Shown here: positions 8,621-15,944 of the stretch, piece by piece
Layout: the number at the start of each line of letters is the position of its first letter
How positions within the stretch are numbered: the first letter of the stretch is position 1
Source of the DNA: a virus
Length of the DNA stretch: 39,218 nucleotides
Direction: 5' to 3' (one strand)
IMG/VR virus record: IMGVR_UViG_3300027746_001004
Span: 1 to 39,218 of that record
Notes under the pieces: generated by a model
The model's input: only the letters and a program-made list of their open reading frames with translations
Databases searched by the model: none
What the model was told of the DNA's origin: nothing
Translations under genes and position numbers: made by a program

Positions 8621-9238
8621 ATGGACAATGAAATTTCTTTCTCAATTGAATCTATAGTTGAAGGTCATCATAAAGTATCTTATCGAGGTATTAAATTAAT
8701 TAAAGACCCTTTTGATTATTTACTATACCAAATGATAATAAATGAAGTTAAACCTGATTTAATTATTGAAATTGGCACTAACCATGGTGCCTCATCTCTA
8801 TACATGGCAGATATGTTAGATTTGTTGGGTAATGGTATGATTCATACTATGGATATAATGGAATATCCTATGGACCCGTTAATAGTTAACCACCCAAGAA
8901 TTAAAAGATTTTTAGGCGGTTTTGAAAGTTACGATTTAAAAAATGCCGAGGGGTTTAATAATATACTAGTAATTGATGATGGGTCTCACCTATATAGTCA
9001 CGTTAAAATAACTATGGATAAGTTTAAAGATTTAGTTTCAGTTAACTCTTATTTTATTATTGAAGATGGAATATTAAATAATATTGGTCTTGAAAAAGAT
9101 TATGATGGAGGACCACTAAGAGCAATTAAAGAATTTTTACCAAATAACCCTAATTTCCAAATTGATAGAAAATGGTGTGATTTTTTTGGTAAAAATGCAA
9201 CATTTAATCCAAATGGTTACATTAAAAAAATCTATTAA
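8621..9238 (+). CDS. CmcI-like class I SAM-dependent methyltransferase
   Basis: A 205-residue protein resembling the cephalosporin-hydroxylase (CmcI) / rhamnosyl O-methyltransferase group. YRGIKLIKDPFDYLLYQMII and EVKPDLIIEIGTNHGASSL (SAM-binding motif I at ~50-59) match the usual 'W.G.....D....II....PD.IIE.GT..GGS' pattern. MDI at 77-79 is the acidic strand-2 end, and VIDDGSHLYSHV at 117-128 is the metal/active-site block. These enzymes commonly O-methylate sugar hydroxyls in phage and bacterial glycan clusters, which suits its place between a GT2 and a GT10 gene. The 27-base gap upstream shows no clear promoter. Confidence 0.8.
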   Translation: MDNEISFSIESIVEGHHKVSYRGIKLIKDPFDYLLYQMIINEVKPDLIIEIGTNHGASSLYMADMLDLLGNGMIHTMDIMEYPMDPLIVNHPRIKRFLGGFESYDLKNAEGFNNILVIDDGSHLYSHVKITMDKFKDLVSVNSYFIIEDGILNNIGLEKDYDGGPLRAIKEFLPNNPNFQIDRKWCDFFGKNATFNPNGYIKKIY

Positions 9239-9259
9239 TTGGTACGTCAAATAGTCCCG

Positions 9260-9267
9260 TATAAATA
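9260..9267 (+). promoter_or_regulatory. TATAAATA box ahead of the GT10 gene
   Basis: The octamer TATAAATA, identical to the T4 late -10 element, lies six bases before the ATG at 9274 in the 35-base gap between two genes. Read on the other strand it is TATTTATA, the motif proposed as this phage's late promoter. It is so close to the start codon that a transcript beginning downstream of it would be leaderless. It may be chance in AT-rich DNA. Confidence 0.25.
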
Positions 9268-9273
9268 TAAAAT

Positions 9274-10077
9274 ATGTATTCAGTAAAAAAATTTTCAATT
9301 TGGGACATTAAAATTGATATTCAAACAGATAAACCGTGTGAATTATATGTTGATAGATTCCCGTTAAAACCTAAAGAAGGTATAAGAATTCTTTGGTGTG
9401 TTGAGCCAAATGAAGTTTCAAGGTTAAGAAATCATGTAATTAATAGGTACAAAGAATTTGACTTAATTTTAACTTGGCATAAAGAAGTATTAGATACTTG
9501 TCCAAATGCTAAATTGTTTCCGTTTGGAACTTCTTGGATTTTAGATTTTGATTTAACAAAAGAAAAAGAATATTGCATAACATCAATTGTTGGAGGTAAA
9601 ACAATAACACAATATCAAATTATGAGACAAGGATTACCTAAAATAAATGAAATGGTGAGTACAATACCAATACATTTATTTAACAGTAAAAATGAACCTT
9701 ATACAGGAACACCATTAATTGATAGATATATTCAAGATAGTGAAATAAAAAATGAATTGTTTTACTCTCAGTTTCACATTGCGATTGAAAATATGTCTTC
9801 ATATAATTGGTTTACTGAAAAATTAATTGATTGTTTTCAAACTAAAACAATTCCAATTTATTTGGGGTGTCCAAATATTGGAGATTTCTTTGACACTAGA
9901 GGGATGTTTATAGTTAAAAACTTAGATGATATTACTAATGTTTGTAATTCAATTACAACTGAGACTTATCATCAAATGTTACCCTATATTCAAGAAAATT
10001 ATGAAAGAAGTTTTAAATACGCCAAATTTAGAGAGTCGTTAAGAGACAAAATAATTGATTTTGTTAAAAATCATTAA
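9274..10077 (+). CDS. Glycosyltransferase family 10 (fucosyltransferase-like)
   Basis: A 267-residue protein whose C-terminal half carries the GT10 donor-binding signature. FHIAIENMSSYNWFTEKLIDCF at 167-188 matches the alpha-1,3/4-fucosyltransferase motif (F.IAFEN....YVTEK..DAF), followed by TIPIYLGCPNI (pattern TVPVYWG). GT10 enzymes transfer L-fucose, or a related 6-deoxy sugar, from a GDP-sugar. The GDP-fucose-synthase-type gene at 12190 and the ColD-type gene at 13110 provide a matching GDP-deoxysugar context. The N-terminal acceptor domain is short and diverged. The gene ends five bases before a convergent minus-strand gene. Confidence 0.85.
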   Translation: MYSVKKFSIWDIKIDIQTDKPCELYVDRFPLKPKEGIRILWCVEPNEVSRLRNHVINRYKEFDLILTWHKEVLDTCPNAKLFPFGTSWILDFDLTKEKEYCITSIVGGKTITQYQIMRQGLPKINEMVSTIPIHLFNSKNEPYTGTPLIDRYIQDSEIKNELFYSQFHIAIENMSSYNWFTEKLIDCFQTKTIPIYLGCPNIGDFFDTRGMFIVKNLDDITNVCNSITTETYHQMLPYIQENYERSFKYAKFRESLRDKIIDFVKNH

Positions 10078-10082
10078 AACGT

Positions 10083-10682
10083 TTATTTTATTTTTTTGGA
10101 AGGAACTCCAACATAAATTCCTGGTTCTTCAATATTTTTAACTACCGTAGCATTTGAACCTATAGTAGTTAAACTATGTATTGATATTTTTTCTTTAATT
10201 GACGCATTTGTACCTACATAAACACAATCATATATCTTACAATTACCTGATATTTTAGCACCAGGGGCTGTGGTAAAATAATCACCAATTTCACAATCAT
10301 GACCAATAGTGGTTTGAAGATTTAAATGAGCATGTTTCCCTATTTTAACATTTGTTGTAATTATAGTTCCGGCGCATATAATACTTCCCTCATTAATCTC
10401 AACGTCATCTCCAAGTATTTGTACACTAGGATGTATATGTGTAAAATATTTGGTTTCTTTTGGTAATCTTTCTACCATATCAAACCTATCCCTTGGGTCT
10501 CCAATTGCAACAACTATTTTATATTCACTTGGGTTAAATTTAGAAATTGGTAAAATTAAATCATTTGTGTCATCCCAGTATTTGTCATCAACAAAAAATT
10601 TGGTATTAACTCGTTCTATTAAAGATAAGCTCCAATAAACTTCTCTACCAAAACCTCCAGCACCTATAATTCCTTTTTTCAT
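10083..10682 (-). CDS. NeuD/PglD-family sugar O/N-acyltransferase (left-handed beta helix)
   Basis: A 199-residue acetyltransferase. It starts with a Rossmann-like strand, MKKGIIGAGGFGREV, typical of PglD/NeuD. It ends in hexapeptide repeats (INEGSIICAGTIITTNVKIG, IGHDCEIGDY, KIYDCVYVGTNASI) that form a left-handed beta helix. His128 in TIGHDCEIG fits the catalytic His of PglD. Family members acetylate a 4-amino sugar nucleotide or a sialic acid. It overlaps the upstream aminotransferase gene by four bases on the minus strand (ATGA), forming a compact two-gene operon oriented against the surrounding island. Confidence 0.9.
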   Translation of the reverse strand: MKKGIIGAGGFGREVYWSLSLIERVNTKFFVDDKYWDDTNDLILPISKFNPSEYKIVVAIGDPRDRFDMVERLPKETKYFTHIHPSVQILGDDVEINEGSIICAGTIITTNVKIGKHAHLNLQTTIGHDCEIGDYFTTAPGAKISGNCKIYDCVYVGTNASIKEKISIHSLTTIGSNATVVKNIEEPGIYVGVPSKKIK

Positions 10683-11323
10683 TTTTTATAAATTTCAAAT
10701 TTGGACAAATCAGGATAAGGTAATTCCAAATCATCGATGTGTTTTTTATTCCCTTTCAAATCGTAAAACTGTGACATCATCAACAATCCTCTGGCCGAAA
10801 GTTCTGGCATCATGTAAAAATTCCAACCCAACATATCAAAATTATCATCGTGATACGAACACTCTCTTCTACCGCTAAATCTGGCACGTTTAAACCATAA
10901 CATTGCTTTATGGTCATCAGTTAAAATTGCCCCACCTTTACTTAATTTTAAAGTTTTATATGGACCTGTAAATGAAAGACACATATGAGACTTTGGTATA
11001 TACATGTCGGCAGTAAATCTTAAAGCTGAATCCCAAACATTACTTGGAGATAGTTGGTAGGCTCCTTTAATTGTTTCTCCCTCAACAGGCGTAAAATTAA
11101 CTTTTAACCCCGCATGAATAATTTCACACGGAACTGATGGATATGTCTTTGACGGACAATCTACCTTATCTGATGTTAAACTTTGTTTTATGTTCTTTTC
11201 ATAATATAACGCCAAAAATATTGCGTTACTCATGTTGTCTAATGCAATTGCGTAAGGTGCTCCTGTATAATCACACAAACTCCTTTCAAAATCCTCAGTT
11301 ATTTTATGTACCCCTTGTGCCAT
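10679..11323 (-). CDS. Short DegT/DnrJ/EryC1-like aminotransferase
   Basis: From the ATG at 11323 the protein is 214 residues; an upstream in-frame TTG at 11332 is a weaker start. It retains YTGAPYAIALDNMSNAIFLA (substrate/PLP phosphate region), DSALRF with Asp98 in place of the usual DAAH, and CLSFTGPYKTLKLSKGGAI, where Lys123 aligns with the Schiff-base lysine (six residues before GG). The usual family length is about 370-390 residues. The C-terminal small domain and part of the N-terminal arm are missing, with no visible frameshift. It may be a minimal enzyme, act as a heteromer, or be a decaying gene. Paired with the PglD-like gene. Confidence 0.75.
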   Translation of the reverse strand: MAQGVHKITEDFERSLCDYTGAPYAIALDNMSNAIFLALYYEKNIKQSLTSDKVDCPSKTYPSVPCEIIHAGLKVNFTPVEGETIKGAYQLSPSNVWDSALRFTADMYIPKSHMCLSFTGPYKTLKLSKGGAILTDDHKAMLWFKRARFSGRRECSYHDDNFDMLGWNFYMMPELSARGLLMMSQFYDLKGNKKHIDDLELPYPDLSKFEIYKK

Positions 11324-11346
11324 ATTATTCAAATTTATAATTGAAT

Positions 11347-11366
11347 TATAAGTAAGATTTCTTATA
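11347..11366. other. Inverted repeat in divergent intergenic region
   Basis: TATAAG and CTTATA form a perfect 6-base inverted repeat separated by eight bases, in the 87-base gap between the minus-strand cassette (start 11323) and the plus-strand GT11 gene (start 11411). The gap must contain promoters for at least one direction, so the repeat could be an operator. In DNA this AT-rich such repeats also occur by chance. Confidence 0.25.
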
Positions 11367-11410
11367 TTTCAACTAAAATAAAAATCTGTCTTAAAAAAAA
11401 ATATTAAATA

Positions 11411-12193
11411 ATGGATATTGTTTCAACAAGATTAATGGGGGGATTAGGGAACATGATGTACCAAATCGCAACATCACATAGTATTGCTCTTAGAGATAAT
11501 AAAGAAATAATTTGTGATATTACAGAGATGCAAATCCCTCATAAACCATATACATATTATACTAATAATATATTTAGAAATATTAAATTTTCAAATAGTT
11601 TAACCAATTTAAAAAATATGGGTGAAGGTGGATTTCACTACACTCCAATACCAAAAATTAATGGAAATATTAAATTAGTTGGACACTTTCAAAGTGAAAA
11701 ATACTTTATAGAACATAGGGATAAAATATTAGAACTTTTTGAAATTGACAATACAACAAAAACATATTTGTCTGAAAAATATGGAGATATTATAAATCAA
11801 GATACGTGTTCAATTCATATTAGAAGAGGTGATTATTTGGGTCTTCCAAATTACCACCCAACCCAATCAATTGAATATTATAAGGAGGCTATTCAAATTA
11901 TTGGTGAAGAAAAACATTTCTTAGTATTTTCCGATGATATTGAATGGTGTAAAGAAAACTTTGGGTTTTTAATTAACAAAACATTTATATCCGATAATAA
12001 AGATTATGAAGATTTGTATTTAATGTCTATGTGTAAAAATAACATAATTGCAAATTCAACATTTAGTTGGTGGGGGGCTTGGTTAAATAACAATGAAAAT
12101 AAACAAGTAATAATTCCGTCAAAATGGTTTGGCGTTTCCAATTCACATTTAAACACTAATGACTTATATTGTGATAAATGGATTAAATTATGA
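11411..12193 (+). CDS. Glycosyltransferase family 11 (alpha-1,2-fucosyl/colitosyltransferase-like)
   Basis: A 260-residue GT11 enzyme. The N-terminal RLMGGLGNMMYQIATSHSIA is the family opener (GGLGNQ.FQ.A). IHIRRGDY at 135-142 is the GDP-sugar-binding HxRRxDY motif, LVFSDDIEWCKENF follows at ~171, and NSTFSWWGAWLNNN at 215-228 is the conserved C-terminal block. The family moves L-fucose, and in E. coli O55-type clusters colitose, from a GDP donor. Immediate overlap (ATGA) with an Fcl-type gene and then a ColD-type gene makes this a three-gene GDP-deoxysugar unit. No membrane segments. Confidence 0.93.
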   Translation: MDIVSTRLMGGLGNMMYQIATSHSIALRDNKEIICDITEMQIPHKPYTYYTNNIFRNIKFSNSLTNLKNMGEGGFHYTPIPKINGNIKLVGHFQSEKYFIEHRDKILELFEIDNTTKTYLSEKYGDIINQDTCSIHIRRGDYLGLPNYHPTQSIEYYKEAIQIIGEEKHFLVFSDDIEWCKENFGFLINKTFISDNKDYEDLYLMSMCKNNIIANSTFSWWGAWLNNNENKQVIIPSKWFGVSNSHLNTNDLYCDKWIKL

Positions 12194-13113
12194 AAGTATT
12201 AGTTACAGGTTCAAACGGATTACTTGGCACGGCATTAAAAGAATTATTAGGTGAAGGTCACATATACCACACAAGAAAAGATGTGGATTTAACTGACGAA
12301 AAATCAACTAATGATTATATCACACATCATGTAAAAAACTCAGGTGTGGACACAATTATACATTGTGCTGCAATGGTTGGTGGAGTTCAAGCAAACTCAG
12401 ACAATAATGAAACTTTCTTTGTTGAAAACTATAAGATAAATAATAATGTAATTAACTCGGCATTTAATAACAAAGTTAAGAATTTTGTTAATTTATCATC
12501 TACTTGTATTTTCCCCGACTCTAATATCACATACCCATTAACTGCCGACCAAATTGACATTGCACCGCCACACCCATCTAATCATGGTTATTCTTACGCA
12601 AAAAGATTGTCAGGTTATCAAACAAAAATTATTAGACAATTAACAGGTAACAATTGGATTACAATTGTACCAACAAATGTTTATGGTCCACACGATAATT
12701 TTCATCCTGAGCACAGTCATATGATTCCTGGTATTATTCACAGAGCGTATAACTGTAAACAAAATAATGAAGACTTTGTAGTTTGGGGAGACGGAAGTCC
12801 ATTAAGACAATTTATCCATTCAAAAGATTTGGCAAAAGTTATTTTATGGGCAATTGATAATTGGAATAGTGAAGTTCCCTTTATGGCAGTAAATGATAAC
12901 GAACACTCAGTTATGGATATTGTTAAAATTGTTGCCAAAAAATTTAATATCCAAGATGATAACTTAATATTTGATGAGACAAAACCAAAAGGTCAGTTTA
13001 GAAAACCCGCAAAATCAGATATTCCTAAAGATTACCAATACATTAATTTAGAGCAAGGAATTATTGAAACGATTGAATGGTTCATTAACAATTATAATAC
13101 TCTTAGAAAATGA
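12190..13113 (+). CDS. fcl: GDP-L-fucose synthase / GDP-colitose synthase-type epimerase-reductase
   Basis: A 307-residue short-chain dehydrogenase/reductase. It has TGSNGLLG at 6-13 for NADPH, the serine/cysteine catalytic block NLSSTCIFPD at 101-110 (Cys106 as epimerisation acid/base), YSYAK at 134-138 (Y134, K138), NVYGPHDNFHPEHSHMIP at ~163-180 with His177 as the second acid/base, and WGDGSPLRQFIHSKDLA. GDP-fucose synthase epimerises and reduces GDP-4-keto-6-deoxymannose. The closely related ColC acts on the 3-deoxy analogue to give GDP-L-colitose. Because the next gene is ColD-like, the ColC reaction is a real alternative. No Gmd dehydratase is visible in the window. Confidence 0.9.
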   Translation: MKVLVTGSNGLLGTALKELLGEGHIYHTRKDVDLTDEKSTNDYITHHVKNSGVDTIIHCAAMVGGVQANSDNNETFFVENYKINNNVINSAFNNKVKNFVNLSSTCIFPDSNITYPLTADQIDIAPPHPSNHGYSYAKRLSGYQTKIIRQLTGNNWITIVPTNVYGPHDNFHPEHSHMIPGIIHRAYNCKQNNEDFVVWGDGSPLRQFIHSKDLAKVILWAIDNWNSEVPFMAVNDNEHSVMDIVKIVAKKFNIQDDNLIFDETKPKGQFRKPAKSDIPKDYQYINLEQGIIETIEWFINNYNTLRK

Positions 13114-14270
13114 AAAGAATTGATTTAATTCAAGATACAATCAATAATCAAGACATCGATAATTTAATTGACTGGTTAAAAACTTATCCAAAATTAACTA
13201 AAGGGTCTAAAACAATTGAGTTTGAAAATAAATGGTCTCAGTGGTTAGGGACAAAATATTCCGTATTTGTCAATTCAGGGTCGTCAGCAAATTTACTTAT
13301 GTTGTATGCATTAAAAATTCTTAACAAAATGAAAAACAATAAAGTTTGTGTTCCCACATTATGTTGGGCAACAGACTTGGCACCCGTACTTCAGTTTGAT
13401 ATGAAACCATTATTAATTGATTGTAATTTGGATAACTTATCGGTAGATTTAACACATCTTGAAGAAGTCTTTAAAACCGAACAACCGTCCGTATTATTTT
13501 TGGTTTCTGTATTAGGATTATCTCCAGATATGGATTCTATTGTTCGGTTATGTAAAAAGTATGATGTAATCTTACTTGAAGATAATTGTGAGTCACAGGG
13601 AACTAAATTTAAGGGGACCAAACTTGGTAACTTTGGATTGATGTCATCATTCTCAACTTATTTTGGACACACAATGTCAACAATTGAGGGTGGGGTTATT
13701 TCGACTAACGATGAAGAGATTTACAACACTTTGTTGCAACTTAGAAGTCACGGATGGGATAGAGATTTATCTTTGGAAAAACAACAAGAATTAAGAAAAG
13801 AATGGGATGTAAATGATTTTTCGGCATTATACACATTTTACGTTCCAGGTTTTAATTTAAGAAGTACAGATTTACAAGCCCAAATTGGAATCAAACAATT
13901 AGATAAAGTAGATGGAATGATTAATAATCGTTATGAGAATTTCTTATATTACAAATCTAAGTTAGAAAGTAAAACATGGTTTCCAAGAACTTTTGACGAT
14001 AGTTATACTTCAAATTTTGCAATTCCGTTTATTACCAAAACTATTGAGGATAAAGAAAAACTAATAAAAGAATTGAATGAGAACAACATTGTATGTCGAC
14101 CATTAATTTCAGGTTCAATGGGAACTCAACCATTTTACAAAAAATTATACGGAGAAAATAAATTACCTAAATGTACAATTATAGATGAAAGAGGAATATA
14201 TGTTCCAAATCATGATAAAATGACAAAAGAAGATATTGATAGAGTTTGTGATATCCTATTAAAATATTAA
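13110..14270 (+). CDS. ColD-like GDP-4-keto-6-deoxymannose 3-dehydratase (PLP, His in place of Lys)
   Basis: A 386-residue DegT-fold protein with LLEDNCESQG at 155-164 for the PLP aspartate. The active-site block reads FSTYFGHTMSTIEGG (181-195). Histidine 187 sits where aminotransferases have their Schiff-base lysine. The HxMSTIEGG form is characteristic of the sugar 3-dehydratases ColD and RfbH/E1. RfbH-type enzymes carry a cysteine-rich iron-sulfur segment after RSHGW; here RSHGWDRDLSLEK has no cysteines, favouring the iron-free ColD type, which removes the C3 hydroxyl of GDP-4-keto-6-deoxymannose. The length is close to ColD. It overlaps the Fcl-type gene by four bases. Confidence 0.85.
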   Translation: MKRIDLIQDTINNQDIDNLIDWLKTYPKLTKGSKTIEFENKWSQWLGTKYSVFVNSGSSANLLMLYALKILNKMKNNKVCVPTLCWATDLAPVLQFDMKPLLIDCNLDNLSVDLTHLEEVFKTEQPSVLFLVSVLGLSPDMDSIVRLCKKYDVILLEDNCESQGTKFKGTKLGNFGLMSSFSTYFGHTMSTIEGGVISTNDEEIYNTLLQLRSHGWDRDLSLEKQQELRKEWDVNDFSALYTFYVPGFNLRSTDLQAQIGIKQLDKVDGMINNRYENFLYYKSKLESKTWFPRTFDDSYTSNFAIPFITKTIEDKEKLIKELNENNIVCRPLISGSMGTQPFYKKLYGENKLPKCTIIDERGIYVPNHDKMTKEDIDRVCDILLKY

Positions 14271-14314
14271 TATAAAAAATAAATTTAAATAAACTATTAC
14301 AATAATATTAAATA

Positions 14315-15064
14315 ATGGCAACAAAAGCAAGTAGAAAATTACCAACACCAACACCATTAACAGACGAAAAAAGTACAAGAACAAAAAAAGAAATTATATG
14401 TTCAATTATAAAAAGAAAAACAAAAGAAAAATTTTTAACACAAACCCAAAAAAATTATTATGACGTTTTAACCTCAAGTGAGGTAACTATTTGTTCAGGA
14501 CCTGCGGGTGTAGGTAAAAGTTATATTACAATGAAAGCGGCAGTTGATTTATTATCAGACCCAAGTACACCTTACGAAAAAATTATTATTGTAAGACCTG
14601 CGGTTGAAGCTGAAGAAAAATTAGGTAGTTTACCTGGTAACGTAGAAGAAAAATTAGACCCATATATTTTTCCATCATACTATCTATTAAATAAAATTAT
14701 TGGAAAAGAAATGAGGGAAAAATTAAAAGAACTTGAAGTTATTGAAGTTTTTGCTTTGGCGTTTATGAGAGGTATGAATATTGACAATTCAATATTAATA
14801 TTTGAAGAAGGTCAAAATGCAACACCAAGTCAGATGAAACTTTTATTAACAAGGATTGGATTTAATAGTAAGTTTTTTATTTCAGGAGATGTTGAACAAT
14901 CTGATAGATATAAAAACAAAACACACAGTGGGTTATGGGATGCTATTGAAAAGTTTAGAGACTCTAATCACATTTCAACTTTTGAATTTAAAGATAAAAA
15001 AGACATTGTTAGAAATCCTTTGATTAGTAAGATTTTAGACAAATATGATAACGAGACAGAATGA
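14315..15064 (+). CDS. phoH: PhoH-family ATPase
   Basis: A 249-residue P-loop protein. Walker A GPAGVGKSY is at 62-70, VRPAVEAEEKLGSLPGN at 93-109 matches the PhoH pattern (VRP......LGFLPGD), Walker B with flanks ILIFEEGQNATPSQMK lies at 160-175 (EEGQN in place of the usual DEAQN), and ISGDVEQSD at 189-197 is the sensor region. PhoH-like genes are frequent in marine and large phages; the biochemical role is unsettled (nucleic-acid-associated ATPase/helicase-like). A lysine-rich N-terminal tail of ~45 residues precedes the domain. Preceded by a 44-base AT-rich gap and overlapping the next gene by four bases. Confidence 0.93.
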   Translation: MATKASRKLPTPTPLTDEKSTRTKKEIICSIIKRKTKEKFLTQTQKNYYDVLTSSEVTICSGPAGVGKSYITMKAAVDLLSDPSTPYEKIIIVRPAVEAEEKLGSLPGNVEEKLDPYIFPSYYLLNKIIGKEMREKLKELEVIEVFALAFMRGMNIDNSILIFEEGQNATPSQMKLLLTRIGFNSKFFISGDVEQSDRYKNKTHSGLWDAIEKFRDSNHISTFEFKDKKDIVRNPLISKILDKYDNETE

Positions 15065-15657
15065 AAATTGCAATAGAATTAAATGGAGTATTAAGAGATA
15101 CTTTAAAAAAAATACAACAAGAGTACGAAAAATGGTATCTTGAGAATCCTTTTAAAGAAGATGAAGAAAAATCCGAATATCAAGTAATTTCAGATTTAAC
15201 AACTTTAGATATATCAAAACATCTTAAATTTAAAGATGAAGACGAATTATATAATTTTTTATATAAAGAACATACTATGGAAATCTTTGGTCATGCGGGT
15301 TCAGTTGAACATTCTAGTATGATGGATTTTAATGAGTTTTATTTAGATATGAGAGATTTTCATGATATTTTAATTGTTTCTGATGAAATGGGTAAATCAA
15401 AGCCAGCGTCTTTATTTTTCATTTCAAAATTTGGTTGTTTAGTTGAAACTGTTAAATTTTATAGTGAATCAACAATTAATTCACTTTGGGATTCAATAGA
15501 TGTTTTACTTACAGCAAATCCCACACTATTATTAAATCACCCAAAAGGTAAAACCGTTATAAAATATAAAACATTATATAACCAAAATATTAATGTTGAA
15601 CATACAATAACAACCCTAAAGGATTTAAAAACAAAAATAACAGAACTATATGATTAA
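15061..15657 (+). CDS. HAD-like protein with degenerate active site
   Basis: A 198-residue protein that opens MKIAIELNGVLRDT. The position and flanks match HAD motif I (hhhhDxDGVLRD), but the nucleophile and acid/base aspartates appear as Glu6 and Asn8. HDILIVSDEMGKSKPASLFF at 101-120 resembles motif II/III (hhhhS...K), and SIDVLLTANPTLL resembles the motif IV strand. If the alignment is right the enzyme is probably not a phosphatase. It overlaps phoH by four bases and the following small gene by eight. It could be a binding or regulatory protein; the HAD assignment is itself tentative. Confidence 0.5.
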   Translation: MKIAIELNGVLRDTLKKIQQEYEKWYLENPFKEDEEKSEYQVISDLTTLDISKHLKFKDEDELYNFLYKEHTMEIFGHAGSVEHSSMMDFNEFYLDMRDFHDILIVSDEMGKSKPASLFFISKFGCLVETVKFYSESTINSLWDSIDVLLTANPTLLLNHPKGKTVIKYKTLYNQNINVEHTITTLKDLKTKITELYD

Positions 15658-15943
15658 GGTATTAGGAGAAAATTACTATTTTGATTTAGATAAAATCGAA
15701 GAATATTTAGACATGTCAATTAAACCTGTTGAAGATATTGAAGATGATGAATTTTCAGGTTCAACAGACATGAAAGTAAATATAATAAAATTTGAAATGG
15801 TAAAAATGTTAATGGATACCATTTTAACAGAACATGAAGAAATTGACGAAAAATTAGGTATGAAATCAAGTAACAATACTAGTATACCATTTAGATTATC
15901 GTTCAATAGCTTATTAAATAAAAAACTTATAAATCACTATTAA
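15650..15943 (+). CDS. Hypothetical small acidic protein
   Basis: A 97-residue acidic protein, not recognised. The N-terminal half has IEEYLDMSIKPVEDIEDDEF, rich in Asp/Glu; the C-terminal half is predicted helical (VNIIKFEMVKMLMDTILTEHEEIDEKLG) and ends NSLLNKKLINHY. It is translationally coupled to the HAD-like gene by an eight-base overlap and is followed after one base by a glycosyltransferase. No signal peptide or membrane segment. Confidence 0.7.
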   Translation: MIKVLGENYYFDLDKIEEYLDMSIKPVEDIEDDEFSGSTDMKVNIIKFEMVKMLMDTILTEHEEIDEKLGMKSSNNTSIPFRLSFNSLLNKKLINHY

Positions 15944-15944
15944 T

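Noticed and set aside
1-14270. The sugar island as a bacterial O-antigen locus or chimeric assembly
   Set aside because: It carries dUTPase and an exonuclease and runs on the same strand into PhoH and gp55-like genes with similar base composition and start contexts; no wzx/wzy or other membrane proteins are present.
14271-14314. AT-rich inverted repeats before phoH as a terminator or promoter
   Set aside because: Only short A/T pairings with no G/C stem; no match to either promoter type.
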